The notes under the pieces were generated by a model. That model ran no database searches and had not been told where the DNA came from. It saw only the letters and a program-made list of their open reading frames with translations. From Corynebacterium gerontici (GTDB lineage Bacteria > Actinomycetota > Actinomycetes > Mycobacteriales > Mycobacteriaceae): 64,000 nt of DNA. This document shows, piece by piece, positions 9,068 to 17,868 of the stretch. The number at the start of each line of letters is the position of its first letter. Positions within the stretch are counted from its first letter, which is position 1. Position numbers and translations under genes: made by a program. The stretch lies in assembly GCF_003813985.1 (NCBI RefSeq), contig NZ_CP033897.1, forward strand, positions 2,046,001 to 2,110,000, written 5' to 3'.

Positions 9068-10774
9068 ATGTCAGCGTTAGAAGAGAAGTCGTGGCTGCAA
9101 TATTACGGCGATTGGACTCCCCCAACGTTGGAATACGGGGACACCACGTTGCTCGATATCTACGACAACAACCTTGAGCTGAACGCCCACAAGCCAGCCA
9201 CGTATTTCTTCGGCCGCCAGATGACCTACGGCGAGCTGGACAAGAAGGTGCGCAGCGCCGCCGCTGGATTGCGGGCCCTGGGTGTGCGACCCGGTGATCA
9301 CGTTGCGATCGTCCTTCCGAACTGTCCTCAGCACATCGCCGCCTATTTTGCGGTGCTCAAGCTCGGCGCCACCGTGGTAGAGCACAATCCGCTCTACACC
9401 GCACACGAGTTGGAGGGACCGTTTAAAGATCACAAGGCCAGGGTGGCCATCGTGTGGGATAAGGCGGCTTCCACCTTAGAGAAGCTGCGCCACACAACTC
9501 CGCTTGAAACTATCGTTTCAGTGAACATGGTGGACGCCATGCCTTCTTTGCAGCGCTTTGCGCTCAAACTCCCCGTACCGATGATCCGCAAGCAGCGCGA
9601 GGCGCTCACCGCAGACGCACCCAACACCGTGCCATGGAATGTGCTCACCGGCCCTGCTCTTGGTGGCAACGGCGATGATGTGAAGTCTTGCCCAGAAGTA
9701 ACCAAGGAATCTGTGGCGCTGGTGCTCTACACCTCTGGCACGACGGGCGCCCCCAAGGGTGCGCAGCTCACCCACGGTGGGCTATTCGCCAATCTTTTGC
9801 AAGGTAAGGCATGGGTGCAGGGCCTCGGCGATCAAGAAGAGCGTCTATTGGGCGCGCTGCCCATGTTCCACGCCTATGGCATCACCATTGTGCTGAACCT
9901 GGCCGTATATATCGGTGGAGAAATCGTGCTGCTTCCCGCCCCGCAGATCCCACTGATCATGAAGATCATGAAGAAGCACACCCCGACGTGGGTGCCGGGC
10001 GTACCCACGTTGTATCAGAAGATTGTAGAGGCCGCCGAGGAGAAGAATATTTCTATCTCTGGCGTCCGCAATTCTTTCTCGGGCGCATCAACGTTGCCCA
10101 CCGAAACCGTTGAACGCTGGGAGAACCTCACCGGCGGCCTGCTGGTGGAAGGCTACGGTCTTACGGAAACGTCTCCGATCATTGTGGGCAATCCCATGAG
10201 CTCCGATCGACGCCCCGGGTATGTAGGTGTGCCCTTCCCCGATACCGAGATTCGCATTGCGGACCCGGAGAACTTGGATGAGACCATGCCAGACGGACAG
10301 GAAGGCGAGGTGTTGGTTCGCGGCCCGCAGGTGTTCAAGGGCTACCTCAACAACCCCGAGGCCACAGAAAAGAGCTTCCACGACGGCTGGTACCGCACCG
10401 GCGACGTTGGCATCATGGAACCCGATGGCTTCATCCGCTTGGTGGCGCGCATCAAGGAAGTGATCATCACCGGCGGGTTTAATGTGTACCCCGCCGAGGT
10501 GGAAGAGGTGCTTCGCGGCCACCAGGACATTGTTGAGGCGACGGTGGTTGGTCTGCCGCGCGGCGACGGCTCCGAGCAGGTCGTTGCCGCTATCACCCTG
10601 CAAGCGGGCGCGGCGCTGGATCCTGAAGGCTTGAAGGATTATTGCCGCGAGAACCTCACCCGCTACAAAGTCCCGCGCACCTTCTACCACTTTGAGGAGC
10701 TGCCCAAGGATCAGCTTGGCAAGGTTCGTCGCCGCGATGTGCAAGACGAATTGTTGAAGAAGACCAAGCGCTAA
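9068..10774 (+). CDS. fadD: Long-chain fatty-acid-CoA ligase
   Basis: 568 aa adenylate-forming enzyme that activates fatty acids to acyl-CoA via acyl-AMP. Motifs in order: P-loop YTSGTTGAPKG, GYGLTETSPI, the adenine-binding YRTGDVG and the C-terminal lysine region (KDQLGKVRRRD). The start ATG (MSALEEKSW) has AAAGGAAG upstream. Normal full length. It overlaps the murB stop by 4 bp, convergently. In a mycolate-containing genus it could serve degradation or lipid synthesis; the sequence does not decide. Confidence 0.93.
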   Translation: MSALEEKSWLQYYGDWTPPTLEYGDTTLLDIYDNNLELNAHKPATYFFGRQMTYGELDKKVRSAAAGLRALGVRPGDHVAIVLPNCPQHIAAYFAVLKLGATVVEHNPLYTAHELEGPFKDHKARVAIVWDKAASTLEKLRHTTPLETIVSVNMVDAMPSLQRFALKLPVPMIRKQREALTADAPNTVPWNVLTGPALGGNGDDVKSCPEVTKESVALVLYTSGTTGAPKGAQLTHGGLFANLLQGKAWVQGLGDQEERLLGALPMFHAYGITIVLNLAVYIGGEIVLLPAPQIPLIMKIMKKHTPTWVPGVPTLYQKIVEAAEEKNISISGVRNSFSGASTLPTETVERWENLTGGLLVEGYGLTETSPIIVGNPMSSDRRPGYVGVPFPDTEIRIADPENLDETMPDGQEGEVLVRGPQVFKGYLNNPEATEKSFHDGWYRTGDVGIMEPDGFIRLVARIKEVIITGGFNVYPAEVEEVLRGHQDIVEATVVGLPRGDGSEQVVAAITLQAGAALDPEGLKDYCRENLTRYKVPRTFYHFEELPKDQLGKVRRRDVQDELLKKTKR

Positions 10775-11886
10775 ATCTCGAGCTCAACCCAAACGGGTTC
10801 GGGTTCAAGGGTCACCCCGAAGGCCTGCTCAACGCCGCCGCGGACATCTCGGGCCAACGCAACGATGTCTGCGGCTTTGGCGTCTCCGCGGTTCGTCAAC
10901 GCCAAGGTGTGTTTGGTGGATAGCCGCGCCGGTGCGCCCTCGCCTGGATAGCCCTTGGCAAACCCGGCGCGATCGATCAGCCACGCCGCCGAAAGCTTCA
11001 CCCCACCTTCGACCTCAAAGGCGGGCATGCTCGCAGCAACATCCGCTCCAAGCTTTTCGACGACCACCGCACGCACCTTTTCTGCCTGCTCAGGGGTCAT
11101 AATGGGGTTGGTGAAAAATGAGCCCGCAGACCAAGTGTCGTGATCTTCTGGCTGGTACACCATGCCCTTGCCTGTTCGCAGCGCCAGCACCGCGTCGCGG
11201 ACTTCTTTCACGGGACGCCGCTGCTCCGCCTGCGCCTCTAGCACGCGGGCGAGCTCGCCGAAACGCAGCGGAGCAGAAAGCCCATCGGCGCGCAATTGCA
11301 GATGAATATCTAAGACCACCGCGCGCTGTGTGAACTTCAAATTGGAATAGCGATACGCTAGATCCAAAGCTGAAGCCTCGACCCGCTCCACTTGGCCAGA
11401 CTCGCGGTTAAAGAGCGTGACGCTGCTGAGCACATCGGCGATTTCACAGCCGTAGGCACCCACGTTTTGCACCGGCGTTGCACCGGCGCTGCCCGGGATT
11501 CCCGAGAGACACTCAATTCCTCCCAGGCCTGCCTCTACGGCGCTTGCCACTACGTCATCCCACACCGCACCAGCATCGGCGCGCAGCACAGCGCGTTCCA
11601 CATCAATGTCGATGTCATCAAAGTCCAGGATCACAGCGGCAAACGGCAAGGAGCCGTCGGCAACAACCAGGTTCGATCCCCCACCAACCACGAGGAGGGG
11701 CACCGCGTGGGCGTCGAGAAGCTCAATAACACGGCACGTGGCCTCAGCGCTGCTGCAGCGAAGGCTCACCGCCGGCTGTCCACCAACGTGCAGCGTGGTG
11801 AGGTCGGCGAAGCGCTCATCTGTGCGCGTAACGCCCTCGATAGCCAGGGCTCGTTCAAGAATGCGGGAGTTGTCTAGGTCTGTCAC
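10771..11886 (-). CDS. murB: UDP-N-acetylenolpyruvoylglucosamine reductase
   Basis: 371 aa FAD enzyme making UDP-MurNAc. Seen: LHVGGQPA, the FAD loop VVGGGSNLVV, GSAGATPVQNVGAYG, and the active-site Ser region TWSAGSFFTNPI. The start GTG (VTDLDNSRILE) at 11886 is set by family length and by the divergent DUF2505 gene 23 bp away; the SD is weak. Its stop overlaps fadD by 4 bp. An exact 12-mer repeat lies inside it, read on the coding strand as VEKL. Confidence 0.94.
   Translation of the reverse strand: MTDLDNSRILERALAIEGVTRTDERFADLTTLHVGGQPAVSLRCSSAEATCRVIELLDAHAVPLLVVGGGSNLVVADGSLPFAAVILDFDDIDIDVERAVLRADAGAVWDDVVASAVEAGLGGIECLSGIPGSAGATPVQNVGAYGCEIADVLSSVTLFNRESGQVERVEASALDLAYRYSNLKFTQRAVVLDIHLQLRADGLSAPLRFGELARVLEAQAEQRRPVKEVRDAVLALRTGKGMVYQPEDHDTWSAGSFFTNPIMTPEQAEKVRAVVVEKLGADVAASMPAFEVEGGVKLSAAWLIDRAGFAKGYPGEGAPARLSTKHTLALTNRGDAKAADIVALARDVRGGVEQAFGVTLEPEPVWVELEI
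11051..11062 (+). repeat. 12-mer repeat AGCTTTTCGACG
   Basis: Exact copy inside murB, antisense to the gene (coding strand reads VEKL). The 3' flank is ACCACCGCA, a good match to the extended consensus. Confidence 0.8.
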
Positions 11887-11909
11887 AGCTTCAACGGTAG
11901 TCTGTACCC

Positions 11910-12413
11910 ATGACCACACGAAGCGAGAACACCGTAACGATCGCACAGCCTGCCGAAAAGGTGCACCAGGCGCTCTGCAACGCCGACTACTGGGCACACA
12001 TTACCCAGCACCTTTCGCCAGAGCCGGGCGAGGTACACGAGTTCAACGAACAAGACAGCGGCGCAGTGGCAACCCTGTTTGAAGTGCTGCCCCAGGAGCT
12101 GCTGCCTGAGGCAGTCCGCGCGATGATCAGCCAATCGCTGAAGGTGAAGCGCGTTGTCACCGTAGGCGCGCTCAACGACGGGCAAGCGCAGAACTCCTAC
12201 ACCGCAGACGTCAAGGGCACTCCCGTGGACTTCAAGGGCGACATCAGCCTTCGCGGCGAAGGCGATAGCACCGTGCTCGAGTATGCCAATGAAGTCACCG
12301 TGAACATCCCCTTCATGGGCGGCGCCATCGAACCCAAGGTGGCAGAGGCACTCGGTGAACTCTTCGACAACGAAGGCAAGCTCACCGAACAGTGGATCGC
12401 AGAAAACCTCTAA
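11910..12413 (+). CDS. DUF2505 domain protein
   Basis: 167 aa, single-domain START/SRPBCC-like fold predicted from family membership. MTTRSENTVTIAQPAEKVHQ and the C-terminal block VNIPFMGGAIEPKVAEAL are typical of the DUF2505 proteins found beside murB in corynebacteria. Possibly a cytosolic lipid- or ligand-binding protein; function unknown. It is divergent from murB (23 bp) and followed after 21 bp by a methyltransferase gene. Confidence 0.85.
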   Translation: MTTRSENTVTIAQPAEKVHQALCNADYWAHITQHLSPEPGEVHEFNEQDSGAVATLFEVLPQELLPEAVRAMISQSLKVKRVVTVGALNDGQAQNSYTADVKGTPVDFKGDISLRGEGDSTVLEYANEVTVNIPFMGGAIEPKVAEALGELFDNEGKLTEQWIAENL

Positions 12414-12434
12414 ACCACTGTTTGCGCAGCACAC

Positions 12435-13250
12435 ATGGCCGACCACGCCCACAATAAGCGAGCCGAGTTCGCCCGGGCGGGTCGGCTTTGGCGTCCCATC
12501 GGCGTGATCACCCGTGGCACCACCAACCAAAACCGCCTTCGGCGCTTCGACCGGTGGATGGCCAATGACCCAGCGGTGCGCGGCATACTCCAAGGCGCCG
12601 CTGCACCGATTGCGCTGGATGTAGGCTACGGGGCCTCCGCCACCACCACCGTGGAATGGGCCGGATGGCTTCGGCGCATCCGTGAGGATGTGCGCGTGAT
12701 TGGCCTAGAGATCGACCCCGAACGCATCCAACCCGATCAGCACGGCGTGCACTTTGCCCTCGGCGGCTTTGAGCTGGCGGGCTATACCCCGCAGCTCGTT
12801 CGCGCCTTCAACGTTCTGCGGCAATACGACGTGGAGCAAGTGGCCGCGGCGTGGGACACCGTGTGCTCCAGGCTCGCCCCCGGAGGACTGTTTGTTGAGG
12901 GCACATGTGATGAACTTGGGCGCCGCAGCACCTGGATCACCCTGGATGCCGCCGGGCCGCGAAGCCTCACACTGGCGTGGGATCCGTTGCACACCAACTA
13001 TCCCTCCGAGATCGCAGAGCGACTGCCCAAGGCGCTGATTCATCGCAACGTCCCGGGTGAACGCATCCACACCCTGCTCCAAGCCTGCGACCGTGCCTGG
13101 GAACACGCCGCAGGTTACGCGCCCTTCGGGCCAAGGGAACGGTGGCGAGAAGCAAGGCGGATGCTCGCCACCGAATGGCCGATCACCCCGCCACGCAGAA
13201 GGCTGAGCGATAACCTGCTCACCGTTAAATGGGAACTCGTAGCGCCCTGA
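12435..13250 (+). CDS. SAM-dependent class I methyltransferase
   Basis: 271 aa. SAM-binding motif I IALDVGYGASATTTVEW and motif II VIGLEIDPERI are seen, followed by WDTVCSRLAPGGLFVEGTCDE (motifs III/IV). A long N-terminal extension carries RTTNQNRLRRFDRW-like residues (ITRGTTNQNRLRRFDRW). The substrate is unknown. It probably shares an operon with the DUF2505 gene. Confidence 0.8.
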   Translation: MADHAHNKRAEFARAGRLWRPIGVITRGTTNQNRLRRFDRWMANDPAVRGILQGAAAPIALDVGYGASATTTVEWAGWLRRIREDVRVIGLEIDPERIQPDQHGVHFALGGFELAGYTPQLVRAFNVLRQYDVEQVAAAWDTVCSRLAPGGLFVEGTCDELGRRSTWITLDAAGPRSLTLAWDPLHTNYPSEIAERLPKALIHRNVPGERIHTLLQACDRAWEHAAGYAPFGPRERWREARRMLATEWPITPPRRRLSDNLLTVKWELVAP

Positions 13251-13280
13251 GCACTTGCCGCTTCCCTTCATGCGCTGGCT

Positions 13281-13312
13281 CACAGCCGCGTAGCTTTTTG
13301 CGGTTTTTTCAG
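13281..13312 (+). terminator. Weak hairpin with T-tract after the methyltransferase gene
   Basis: GCCGC, loop GTAGCTTTTT, GCGG followed by six T. The stem is short, so termination efficiency is doubtful. Confidence 0.4.
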
Positions 13313-13326
13313 GCACTCTGAACACC

Positions 13327-14157
13327 GTGAGCAAAACATCAAATGGATCCGTGTTCCAAATTATCCTGAGCATCATCGCCGTGCTGCTGATCGTCCTCAT
13401 TGGCGCGGAGTTCGGTACCCGCTGGTACATCACCAAGCAGATCCGCGATGAGGTTGGCCAAAGCGCTGATGGTCGCGAGGCAGAGGTCTCCCTCGGCAGC
13501 TCCCCTGTGCTGCTTGGCATGCTGCAAAAAGACGTCAACCACGTAGAAATCACCACCCCCGACACGGTGAAGATTGAACAGCCCGCAGCCCCCAACGCTG
13601 TGCCTACGATCAACGGCACACCAGACGCCCACATCGTGATCGAACACCTGGATATTTCCGACCCGGACCACCTGATTGCCAAGGATATTGATCTCACCAC
13701 CGACCTGAGCAATGAGTTTCTTCTGGCAAATCTCCAGCTGTACCTCGAAAACGCATTGCCGCAGCAGGCACCCGAAAGCAGCAATCCTCTAGGCGCGCTC
13801 GTCAACGATCTGCTGCACAAGAGCGTCCGAGTCAGCGACGTACGCTCCAACCCTCAAGCGGGCACCATGGAAGTGGAATTCACCGACGGCGCCGCAAAAG
13901 TAGAACTCAAACCCAGGGCGAAAGACGGGCAGATCACCTTTGAGGCAAAGGGGGCTTCGGTGCTGGGACTCAGCATGCCTAGTGCCGTATCCGACGCTCT
14001 GACGCAAGCACTCAAACAAGCTGCAGGCAGCATCGACGTTGGACTCAGCTTCAAAAAAGTCACCGTTCTCGACGATGGCATGTCCGTTGAGCTTGAAGGC
14101 CACGACGTGGATCTCAATGAACTATCAGCGGAGAATAACTTCGGGCCATCCATCTAG
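13327..14157 (+). CDS. DUF2993/LmeA-like lipid-binding protein
   Basis: 276 aa. A single N-terminal membrane anchor (about residues 10-32) is followed by an extracytoplasmic domain starting TRWYITKQIRDEV. The arrangement and sequence fit DUF2993 proteins such as mycobacterial LmeA, which bind phospholipid and assist lipomannan elongation. A role in envelope glycolipid assembly is inferred. The start is GTG. It is convergent with the deoC-like gene across a 16-bp gap that forms a hairpin. Confidence 0.8.
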   Translation: MSKTSNGSVFQIILSIIAVLLIVLIGAEFGTRWYITKQIRDEVGQSADGREAEVSLGSSPVLLGMLQKDVNHVEITTPDTVKIEQPAAPNAVPTINGTPDAHIVIEHLDISDPDHLIAKDIDLTTDLSNEFLLANLQLYLENALPQQAPESSNPLGALVNDLLHKSVRVSDVRSNPQAGTMEVEFTDGAAKVELKPRAKDGQITFEAKGASVLGLSMPSAVSDALTQALKQAAGSIDVGLSFKKVTVLDDGMSVELEGHDVDLNELSAENNFGPSI

Positions 14158-14181
14158 TCTTCTAGGTATATATCTAGAAGA
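14158..14181. terminator. Hairpin between convergent genes
   Basis: TCTTCTAG, loop GTATATAT, CTAGAAGA: a perfect 8-bp stem that includes the stop codon of the deoC-like gene. It is AT-rich with no T-tract, so its terminator role is tentative. Confidence 0.45.
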
Positions 14182-14779
14182 TGGCCCACAGGGCGCCAGC
14201 CCCTGCCTCCACCAAGGCGGGGGCTGACTCATGTCCCCCTACCCCGATAACGGGAACGCTACTGGCCGAGGTGAGTGCGTGAATACCCTCGGGAGAGCTG
14301 CCGGTAGTGCCGGCAATGAATGCATCCACTCCCACGGGCTGCAATTGCCGCACAGCCCATTGCAGGGTGGCCGGGTCAAGCACGGTGGTTTCGAGCACTA
14401 CAGCAAGCTGTGCGGGTCGCGGGATAGATTCCCGGCAAGTGGCAACCTCGGTGATGAGCGCTGTGGATTGGCGCTGTTGAACATGCGCTACGTCAGGCAC
14501 AAGAGCCACGATGGTGGCTCCTTGCTGCACCGCGAACCTGGCCTCAGTTGCTTTGATGAGGCTGTGGTGCTTGCCGGTGGGGAAACCTGCAAAGGTGGCT
14601 ATGGTTGGGGTGTCTGGGATGTCTGCGGCATCTGGATGCGGGGCAATCGCGGTGAGCATAGAGGGCTCCACCACGACACCCATGGCTTGACGCAGCGCGT
14701 CGGCTGATTGTTCGCGTATCTCATCGAATGTGGCCGCTGGATTGATGAGGAGCGAGGAAATTGGAAGTTCCACGGCCAT
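14174..14779 (-). CDS. DeoC-like aldolase-fold protein lacking catalytic residues
   Basis: 201 aa, shorter than normal DeoC (about 220-260). The DeoC landmarks GFPTGKHHSLIKATEARFAV and VVLETTVLD are clear. Where active DeoC has EVDVV the protein has TIVALV. Where the Schiff-base lysine lies (FIKTSTG) it has FIAGTTG. At GFKPAGG it has VIGVGG. So both essential lysines and the proton-relay Asp appear absent. It is either a pseudoenzyme or an enzyme with new chemistry. ATG at 14779, one base from the stop of the upstream DUF2516 gene. C. glutamicum carries a deoC at this locus. Confidence 0.8.
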   Translation of the reverse strand: MAVELPISSLLINPAATFDEIREQSADALRQAMGVVVEPSMLTAIAPHPDAADIPDTPTIATFAGFPTGKHHSLIKATEARFAVQQGATIVALVPDVAHVQQRQSTALITEVATCRESIPRPAQLAVVLETTVLDPATLQWAVRQLQPVGVDAFIAGTTGSSPEGIHALTSASSVPVIGVGGHESAPALVEAGAGALWAIF

Positions 14780-15076
14780 TTACCAGCCGTAGTTTCCTTC
14801 GAGAATGTCCTTGATCTGGGGTCGTACATCGAACCAGTAGAGTCCGATGATCACGATACCGATCCAGGAGAGGAACGGGACGTTGATTAATTGGACCAGC
14901 GACGAGCCCGCGAGCATTGCCACCCAGATCCACTTGTCGTGGCGGTCGGCTACAGAGAAGGCGTCTCCGCGCGTCATTGCTGCCATCGCGGCTCCGGTGA
15001 TTCCCCCTGCGAAAATGAGCAGCTTGAATCCGAAGACGACGTACTTCAGCGCGACATATATCATTGCGATACTCAC
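14780..15076 (-). CDS. DUF2516 small membrane protein
   Basis: 98 aa with three predicted membrane segments (about 5-30, 48-63, 66-82) and the signature FSVADRHDKWIW and GLYWFDVRPQIKDI of DUF2516 (Rv0476/Rv0477 region of mycobacteria). GTG start with AGGAG 9 nt before it. Function unknown; likely co-transcribed with the DUF445 gene upstream and the deoC-like gene downstream. Confidence 0.85.
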   Translation of the reverse strand: MSIAMIYVALKYVVFGFKLLIFAGGITGAAMAAMTRGDAFSVADRHDKWIWVAMLAGSSLVQLINVPFLSWIGIVIIGLYWFDVRPQIKDILEGNYGW

Positions 15077-15088
15077 GAAACAATTCTC

Positions 15089-16402
15089 CTAAACGCCAAA
15101 CAAAAGGTAGGAAACAGTGTAAATGCCAAGGCCTGCGATCGCGCCAACGACGGTGCCGTTCAGCCTGATGTATTGCAGGTCCTTGCCTACCATCAGTTCG
15201 ATTTTGTCCGCAGCCTCATCAGCGTCCCAGCGCTCGATGGTCTCCGCGATGATCGAGGTCACCTCATCGGCGTAGTTATCCGCCAGGAACGCTGCCGCCT
15301 GCGTGATGCGCCGGTCGAGTGCCTCTCGTACTTCAGCATCGTCGTGGAGGCGCTGACCCCACTGCAACGCCAGCTCACGGGCTTTGACGCGCAAGATGGA
15401 ATCCGGATCCTCCGCGACCTCAATGATGTTTGCCGAGGCCTTCTCCCACAACGTACCGGCGATGTTCTGCATCGGCTCACTGGCCATGAGGTCATGTTTT
15501 ATGTCCTCGACCTTGGCAATCATCTTCGGATCATGTTGAAGATCATTCGAGAATTGCTGCAGGAAACGTCGAATAGCTTGGCGCGCCTCGTGGTTCTTAT
15601 CTCCGTCCACAGCCGCCGTCCATTGCACAAGCTCGCGGTAGACGCGATCGCCGACCAATTCATTAATGAACTTTGGCGCCCACGTCGGCGCACGCTCATC
15701 GAGTAAGCGCACAATGAGCGCCTCAGAGGTCAACGCCTTTCGATGAAGCCACGAAACCAACTGGTCTACCACCGGCTCCAACTGACCGCCGTCAATGAGG
15801 TCTTGCAACAGCTTGCCCGCAGGAGGCCCCCACGCGGGCTCTTTGAGCTTTTCGACGATCCCCTGCCTGATCACAGCCTCCGCGTCCTCGGGATTGAGTG
15901 CCCGCACCACCTTGGCGGTGAACTTGCCTACTTCCAAGGAGACCCGATCGGCGTTTTCCCGCTTGACCAACCAATTGGCAATGATAGTGGGCAGATTCGC
16001 AGCCTGGATCTTCTGCGTGATGAGGGTGGCGTTGAGGAAGTTCTCCGCCACAAAATCGCTTAGGGCCTCCCCAACCTGATCCTTTTTGCGCTTCACAATC
16101 GCGGTGTGGGGGATCTTCAGACCCAGCGGATAGCGGAACAAGGCGGTCACTGCGAACCAGTCCGCCAATCCGCCGACCATACCTGCCTCGGCGGCTGCAC
16201 GCACAAAGCCAACCCATGTGGGCGTCGGGTCCGTTTCTGCGGCATACCACTGGCAACTGAGGAAGATGGCGGCCGCGACCACCAGTAGGCCGGTAGCGAA
16301 GGTTTTGTGCGCACGAAGCGTTTTGCGGCGCGCGGCTTCATCTTCCGGCGAGGGACCTGGAACCGCCATGCCAGCGATCGGGGTTTCTTGCATGCGGCTC
16401 AT
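15089..16402 (-). CDS. DUF445 family membrane protein
   Basis: 437 aa. It has two N-terminal membrane segments (about 33-52 and 62-90), a long soluble helical region, and a C-terminal membrane hairpin (IRLNGTVVGAIAGLGIYTVSYLLF). GGLADWFAVTALFRYPLGLKIPHTAI-type sequence is the DUF445 hallmark. Role unknown. An exact 12-mer repeat lies inside it (VEKL in the protein). Confidence 0.88.
   Translation of the reverse strand: MSRMQETPIAGMAVPGPSPEDEAARRKTLRAHKTFATGLLVVAAAIFLSCQWYAAETDPTPTWVGFVRAAAEAGMVGGLADWFAVTALFRYPLGLKIPHTAIVKRKKDQVGEALSDFVAENFLNATLITQKIQAANLPTIIANWLVKRENADRVSLEVGKFTAKVVRALNPEDAEAVIRQGIVEKLKEPAWGPPAGKLLQDLIDGGQLEPVVDQLVSWLHRKALTSEALIVRLLDERAPTWAPKFINELVGDRVYRELVQWTAAVDGDKNHEARQAIRRFLQQFSNDLQHDPKMIAKVEDIKHDLMASEPMQNIAGTLWEKASANIIEVAEDPDSILRVKARELALQWGQRLHDDAEVREALDRRITQAAAFLADNYADEVTSIIAETIERWDADEAADKIELMVGKDLQYIRLNGTVVGAIAGLGIYTVSYLLFGV
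15846..15857 (+). repeat. 12-mer repeat AGCTTTTCGACG
   Basis: Exact copy inside the DUF445 gene, antisense (protein reads IVEKLKE). The 3' flank is ATCCCCTGC. Confidence 0.8.
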
Positions 16403-16449
16403 TATTGCACTGGACCCCCGAGTCGAAGAAGACAGCGGCTCTCAGCAGC

Positions 16450-16487
16450 AAAAAGCACCCGGGGTCCGCTAAGGAGGTTCCGGGTGC
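16450..16487 (-). terminator. Intrinsic terminator
   Basis: Stem GCACCCGG/CCGGGTGC; on the minus strand it is followed by TTTTTGC. It lies 33 bp downstream of the 115-aa membrane protein gene. Confidence 0.75.
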
Positions 16488-16520
16488 AGGTGAGGCGAAA
16501 ACGTGCCGCTTTTGCAGCTT

Positions 16521-16868
16521 CTAGTTGATGCGGCCGGTTTCTGCGCGGTACTTACGGTAATCGCGACGGCCGTAGTGGATGAGGCCGAAGCCACCCACGA
16601 TGCAAGCGCCGGCAATCACAGCGCCGATGAGAGCGTAGGTGCCCCACAGTTCCTGGGAGCCAACGCTCTTAGCACCGAAACCGAACACAAGGGTGCCGAG
16701 GCCAGCGAGGGCGGTCAACAAAAGCCCCATGCCGAGCCAGGTGGAGGTCTTCTGCAGGGAGGAGTGAGGTGCGTAGTAGCTCACTGGGTCATAGCCATCG
16801 ATGTAGTTCATGCGCCCCTCGAAGACGGGGTAGCCTTCGGCGTTTTTAGCTTTTACAGCGTCAGACAT
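16521..16868 (-). CDS. Small two-TM membrane protein downstream of sdhB
   Basis: 115 aa. Cytosolic N-terminus (YPVFEGRMNYIDGYDPVSYY), then two hydrophobic segments (about 45-65 and 75-98), then a basic tail RRDYRKYRAETGRIN. A conserved membrane protein of this type follows sdhCAB in corynebacteria. No function is recognised. It is separated from sdhB by a terminator, so it is probably transcribed on its own. Confidence 0.8.
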   Translation of the reverse strand: MSDAVKAKNAEGYPVFEGRMNYIDGYDPVSYYAPHSSLQKTSTWLGMGLLLTALAGLGTLVFGFGAKSVGSQELWGTYALIGAVIAGACIVGGFGLIHYGRRDYRKYRAETGRIN

Positions 16869-17066
16869 GTGGTGTTGGCCCTTTCTTTCAAACGTTCGTT
16901 TTCGCTTGAATGCCCGGCGAGAAGATCCCTGCGGCGAGCATGCTCGTAGGTGTTAGCTTAGTCGCCCCCGGCGATGCGGTGCGAACCTCATCCGCATCAC
17001 ATTTCTCACACTAGCCACAAATAGGGGCAATCATTTGTGGCATATCAACCCTCCGATTGATAGCAA

Positions 17067-17096
17067 ACAGCCCCGCCTTGGGGTGAGCGGGGCTGT
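17067..17096 (-). terminator. Terminator of sdhCAB
   Basis: Perfect 10-bp stem ACAGCCCCGC/GCGGGGCTGT 22 bp past the sdhB stop; on the minus strand TTTGCTATC follows. Confidence 0.75.
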
Positions 17097-17118
17097 GCTT
17101 GGAGGTGGCTATGAGGAC

Positions 17119-17868
17119 TTAGTCGTCCTTGGCACGCAGTGCAGCGCGAGCGCGCTCCTTATTGACGGCTGCCACGGCGGTCAGCGGGATGCCTGCGGGG
17201 CAGACATCGGCGCATTCACCGTAGAGGGAGCAGTGACCGAAGTTGGTTTCGAGCTCATCAACCATCTTGCGGGCACGCTTGCCACGCTCTTCCTTGCCCA
17301 GGGGCATAAGGGAGAGGTGTACCAGCTTCGCGCCGGTGAACAAGTGAGCTGCGCCGTTCGGGCAGGCAGCAACACAAGCACCACAGCCGATGCAGGCAGC
17401 GTGATCCAGTGCCAATTCAGCGCTCTGGTGATTCATGTGCAGGGTGTCGGCATCCGGTGCGGTACCGGCATTCACCGTGACGTAACCACCTTGCTGCATC
17501 ACGCGATCCAGGGCGGAACGGTCAACGACCATGTCCTTGATCACGGGGTATGCAGCGGAGCGGAAAGGCTCAATCTTAAGGGTTTCGCCATCCTTGACGT
17601 TGAGCAGGCGCTGCTGGCAGGCAGGCTGGTTTTGCTCGCGGCCGTGGGGGCGACCGTTGACCAGCAGGCCACAGGTGCCACAGATACCTTCGCGACAGTC
17701 AGAGGCGAAGGCGAAAGGCTCTTTACCCTGCTCGATGAGGTTGCTGTTGACGTGGTCAAGCAGCTCCAGGATGGACATCTGCGGAACCGCATCGGGCACA
17801 TCGACGGATTCGAAGTGGCCCTCGCTGTACGGTCCGGCTTGGCGCCAGATTTCGAGATGGAGTTTCAT
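17119..17868 (-). CDS. sdhB: Succinate dehydrogenase iron-sulfur subunit
   Basis: 249 aa electron-transfer subunit of complex II on the inner membrane face. The 2Fe-2S cysteines are in CREGICGTCG plus a downstream Cys (NQPACQQ). The 4Fe-4S and 3Fe-4S ligands are in CIGCGACVAACPNGA and CSLYGECADVCPAG. Its ATG overlaps the sdhA TAA by one base. Final gene of sdhCAB. Confidence 0.97.
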   Translation of the reverse strand: MKLHLEIWRQAGPYSEGHFESVDVPDAVPQMSILELLDHVNSNLIEQGKEPFAFASDCREGICGTCGLLVNGRPHGREQNQPACQQRLLNVKDGETLKIEPFRSAAYPVIKDMVVDRSALDRVMQQGGYVTVNAGTAPDADTLHMNHQSAELALDHAACIGCGACVAACPNGAAHLFTGAKLVHLSLMPLGKEERGKRARKMVDELETNFGHCSLYGECADVCPAGIPLTAVAAVNKERARAALRAKDD

